Of a stretch of 6,881 nt of DNA, positions 4,841 through 6,881 are shown piece after piece. The stretch is from positions 1 through 6,881 of the forward strand of contig JASHYD010000500.1 of the NCBI GenBank assembly GCA_030043175.1, in the 5' to 3' direction. Both the position numbers and the translations under genes were made by a program. Within the stretch, counting starts at the first letter, position 1; every line of letters starts with the position of its first letter. Below the pieces are notes generated by a model, which had not been told where the DNA came from, did no database searches, and was given only the letters and a program-made list of their open reading frames with translations. The stretch is from Xanthobacteraceae bacterium. GTDB lineage: Bacteria; Pseudomonadota; Alphaproteobacteria; Rhizobiales; Xanthobacteraceae.

Positions 4841-6304
4841 ATGGCCAGTGAATACCTGGATGCCGAACTCGGCTTCGAGTTATTTGAGCTGCTGCCGGAT
4901 GCGATCCTCGCGATAGATCGGCGGGGTATCATCAGGTACGCCAATCGCCAGGCTGGCGAAATGTTCGGGCAGGAATCGAAGACTCTCGTTTTGAGCCCGC
5001 TCGGCGCGCTACTGCCGGACATCCGAAAACGTCAGATCGGCCATCGGGGCAAATACGCTTTGGATCCCCGCATGTGGCCGATGGGTACCAGTTTTGAGCT
5101 GGTCGGGCGACGCGCTGATGGTACAACGTTTCCAGTCGACGTCATGCTCAACCCGCTCAAGCACCTTGCCGAACCGACGGTGCTTGCAGTCATTCGCGAC
5201 ATTACGGATCGCCGAGCCGCTGAGGCCGCTTTGCGGCAAAGCCGTGCGATGTTTGAAACGTTCTACGAGCGGTCACCCGACGCGATCATCGTGGTTGACG
5301 AAACTGGCAAAATCAGCCGTGTCAATGCACCGGCGGAAGCCATGTTCGGGCTGCTGCGCGAACGCATGCTCGGCCAGGCAATCGAGCTGTTAATTCCCGA
5401 GCGCTTTCGTGAGCGACATTTAGCGCATCGCGTCAATTACATGAAGGCCACCAAGACGCGTGCGATGGGCACCGACCTGCAGCTTTTCGCGCAACGCGCC
5501 GATGGCGCAGAGTTCCCGGTCGATATCATGTTGAGCCCCATTGAGATCGACCAGCGGCGGCTGGTGTTGGCCGTAGTCCGTGATATTACAGAGCGCAAAC
5601 GCGCCGAGGCGCAAGTGCAACAGCTGTTGCGCGAGGTCAAACACCGCGCCAAGAACATCTTGAGCGTCGTCCAGGCAATTGCTCACCAGACCACAGCGAA
5701 TTCGGTGCAAGAGTTCGTCTTGCAATTCAGCGAACGAATTCGGGGCCTGAGCTCGAGCCTCGATCTGCTGGTCAGGAATGAATGGAAAAGTGTTTCGCTC
5801 GCCGAGCTTGTGGGCTCGCAGCTCGCTCACTTCGGAATTCTCCTGGAGAGCCGCGTTGCCGTGCGCGGTCCTGATTTGAGGGTCACCGCTGCGGCGGCCC
5901 AGACCATCGGCATGGCGCTCCACGAGCTCGTCACGAATGCGAGCAAGTACGGGGCGCTCTCCACCGGCTCGGGCCGCGTCGACATTGTGTGGGGCTTGGA
6001 GGACACTAAAGCTGGCGCGCATCGCTTCACGATCGAATGGACCGAACGCGGCGGTCCGACCGTCGTGGCCCCGACGCGATGGGGGTTCGGCTCGAGTGTG
6101 CTCTGCCAGCTGACGAAAATGTCCCTCGGAGCGGACGTAACGCTCGATTATGCGCCTACCGGGGTGGTTTGGCGCCTCGTGTGTCCTGTCGAGCGGATTT
6201 GCGAAAGTGGCGCCGCCCAAACGAAGGATGTGACCAGACCTACCGAACCAACGTCCGAGCGCGACCCATACCCTCCCGGCATGCGAGGCGGTACCGTGTT
6301 GTAG
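4841..6304 (+). CDS. PAS-PAS sensor histidine kinase of the HWE family
   Basis: This 487-aa cytosolic kinase has no membrane segment or signal peptide. PAS1 spans about residues 11-125 (LLPDAILAIDRRGIIRYAN to VIRDITDRR), PAS2 about 136-252 (SPDAIIVVDETGKISRVNA to VVRDITERK). The HisKA_2/HWE dimerisation helix has the phosphoacceptor His268 in LLREVKHRAKN. The ATP-binding domain shows the HWE signature: His361 in HELVTNASKYGALS (N-box Asn366) and Trp400-Glu402 in IEWTERGGP, then GFGSSVL at 415-421. A tail of about 35 polar, Pro-rich residues follows the fold. Start ATG 4841 has AGGA 7 nt upstream. There is no receiver domain and no response regulator in the window, so it is an orphan here. Its PAS ligand (haem, flavin or other) cannot be told. 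It could work with the fixK product's pathway, but only proximity suggests that. Confidence 0.93.
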   Translation: MASEYLDAELGFELFELLPDAILAIDRRGIIRYANRQAGEMFGQESKTLVLSPLGALLPDIRKRQIGHRGKYALDPRMWPMGTSFELVGRRADGTTFPVDVMLNPLKHLAEPTVLAVIRDITDRRAAEAALRQSRAMFETFYERSPDAIIVVDETGKISRVNAPAEAMFGLLRERMLGQAIELLIPERFRERHLAHRVNYMKATKTRAMGTDLQLFAQRADGAEFPVDIMLSPIEIDQRRLVLAVVRDITERKRAEAQVQQLLREVKHRAKNILSVVQAIAHQTTANSVQEFVLQFSERIRGLSSSLDLLVRNEWKSVSLAELVGSQLAHFGILLESRVAVRGPDLRVTAAAAQTIGMALHELVTNASKYGALSTGSGRVDIVWGLEDTKAGAHRFTIEWTERGGPTVVAPTRWGFGSSVLCQLTKMSLGADVTLDYAPTGVVWRLVCPVERICESGAAQTKDVTRPTEPTSERDPYPPGMRGGTVL

Positions 6305-6790
6305 ACGTGCGCAATCCGGGCAAAGCCCTGTGATTTCGAAGGCGTGGCCTCATTGGCGGGTGTAAGTAGGATTGCGCTCCCACGTGAATCGGTCGACATA
6401 GACCTCGAACGTATTCCTGCTGCCTCCACGGTCCCCATTCGAGGACTCGAACCTGATGGCGAGAATACCTATCAATCGTTCTGCGCCAGCCTCGAATGTG
6501 TGCTCGTCCGAGTGAACATCGAGCGCGCCTGGATATCGACATCGATGGTTCGCGCCGGGCGGTCGCATATTTGAGGGCATCGGTCCACTTTGCGCAGAAC
6601 GATAGGATCGACAGATAGCGATCGCACGTTACGGTGTCTGGGACGAAGGATAGGACTAGTCGCCATTTCCGCAGGCAATCGGACGAAAGCTCGCCACAAC
6701 ACCGCGGGTCTTAGTTATGGGTCGCCGTGCAACGATATTCCGTTCACTTTCCCCGCGGATGCCTCCTTGATACCGCTTCCATAGCTACTT

Positions 6791-6814
6791 GAATCGCTTT
6801 GAGTCGCTGGAATC
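6791..6814. promoter_or_regulatory. Three phased GANTC (CcrM methylation) sites
   Basis: GAATC (6791-6795), GAGTC (6801-6805) and GAATC (6810-6814) lie 10 and 9 bp apart in degenerate repeats of TTGAATCGCT type. GANTC is the target of the cell-cycle methyltransferase CcrM in most alphaproteobacteria, and clusters near promoters can couple transcription to replication. Spacing near one helical turn puts them on one DNA face. The regulatory role is inferred; a simple short repeat would look the same. Confidence 0.4.
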
Positions 6815-6848
6815 GTTGAAGTTTTCAGATTTTTTCTGTGGCGCACTC

Positions 6849-6863
6849 GATCGCAATGTGATC
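6849..6863. promoter_or_regulatory. Imperfect palindrome, operator-like
   Basis: GATCGCAATGTGATC is a 7-1-7 inverted repeat with one mismatched pair. It is followed 5 bp later by TTGACC (6869-6874), which could be a rightward -35 element of a gene beyond the edge. No known operator is recognised. Confidence 0.25.
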
Positions 6864-6881
6864 CGCTCTTGACCTATCTGA

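Larger units (their letters stand above)
6305..6881. other. Gene-poor right end of the window
   Basis: No gene is recognisable. The best plus-strand frame (6344-6574) has middling third-position GC and no family character; minus-strand frames are Arg-rich. Just after the kinase stop, GGGCAAAGCCC (about 6318-6328) forms a 4-bp stem without a T-tract, too weak to call a terminator. The final 100 bp become AT-richer and carry clustered GANTC sites, a T-tract and an imperfect palindrome, consistent with a regulatory region for a rightward gene beyond the edge. Confidence 0.5.

Noticed and set aside
5420..6220. 266-codon open frame antisense to the histidine kinase
   Set aside because: It is a shadow of the strongly supported kinase frame on the other strand.
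6435..6460. tRNA T-arm-like GGTTCGAGTCC on the minus strand
   Set aside because: The T-stem does not pair beyond three base pairs and no anticodon arm, D arm or acceptor stem can be assembled around it.

Overview
The window looks like chromosomal DNA of an alphaproteobacterium of the order Hyphomicrobiales, most likely near Bradyrhizobium/Rhodopseudomonas. The evidence is a FixK-type CRP/FNR regulator, an HWE-family sensor kinase, a Sel1-like small protein and a short membrane protein of a type common in that group, plus GC-rich codon use. The assignment comes from remembered family resemblance; no database was searched.

Layout, left to right. (1) Positions 1-735, minus strand: the N-terminal 245 codons of a STAS-MlaE type lipid ABC-transporter permease, cut by the window edge. 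(2) 787-1104, minus: a small periplasmic monohaem cytochrome c, directly upstream of the permease. (3) 1105-1226: a divergent promoter region with one palindromic FixK/FNR-type box. (4) 1227-1550 and 1602-1922, plus: two more small monohaem cytochromes c in tandem. A perfect 16-bp tandem duplication carrying the ribosome-binding site lies before the second. (5) 1923-2648: no intact gene, but a decayed minus-strand piece of a cyclic-nucleotide-binding domain can be made out. (6) 2649-2915, minus: an 88-aa Sel1-repeat-like protein. (7) 3011-3178, minus: a 55-aa single-pass membrane protein, 39 bp downstream of (8) fixK (3218-3904, minus). (9) 3905-4840: about 0.9 kb without a convincing gene. 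(10) 4841-6304, plus: a cytosolic PAS-PAS-HWE histidine kinase with no response regulator beside it. (11) 6305-6881: no gene recognised; near the right edge are three GANTC sites about 10 bp apart and an imperfect palindrome, which resembles a regulatory region.

Working model (inference): the FixK-like protein carries the E..SR recognition-helix signature expected to read TTGA half-sites. The only clear TTGA-N6-GCAA box found between genes lies between the divergent cytochrome operons. A local circuit is plausible in which oxygen limitation or redox state, acting through FixK, controls small periplasmic electron carriers and, through the leftward operon, a membrane-lipid transport permease. 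The kinase may be an additional input, but nothing in the sequence ties it to the others.
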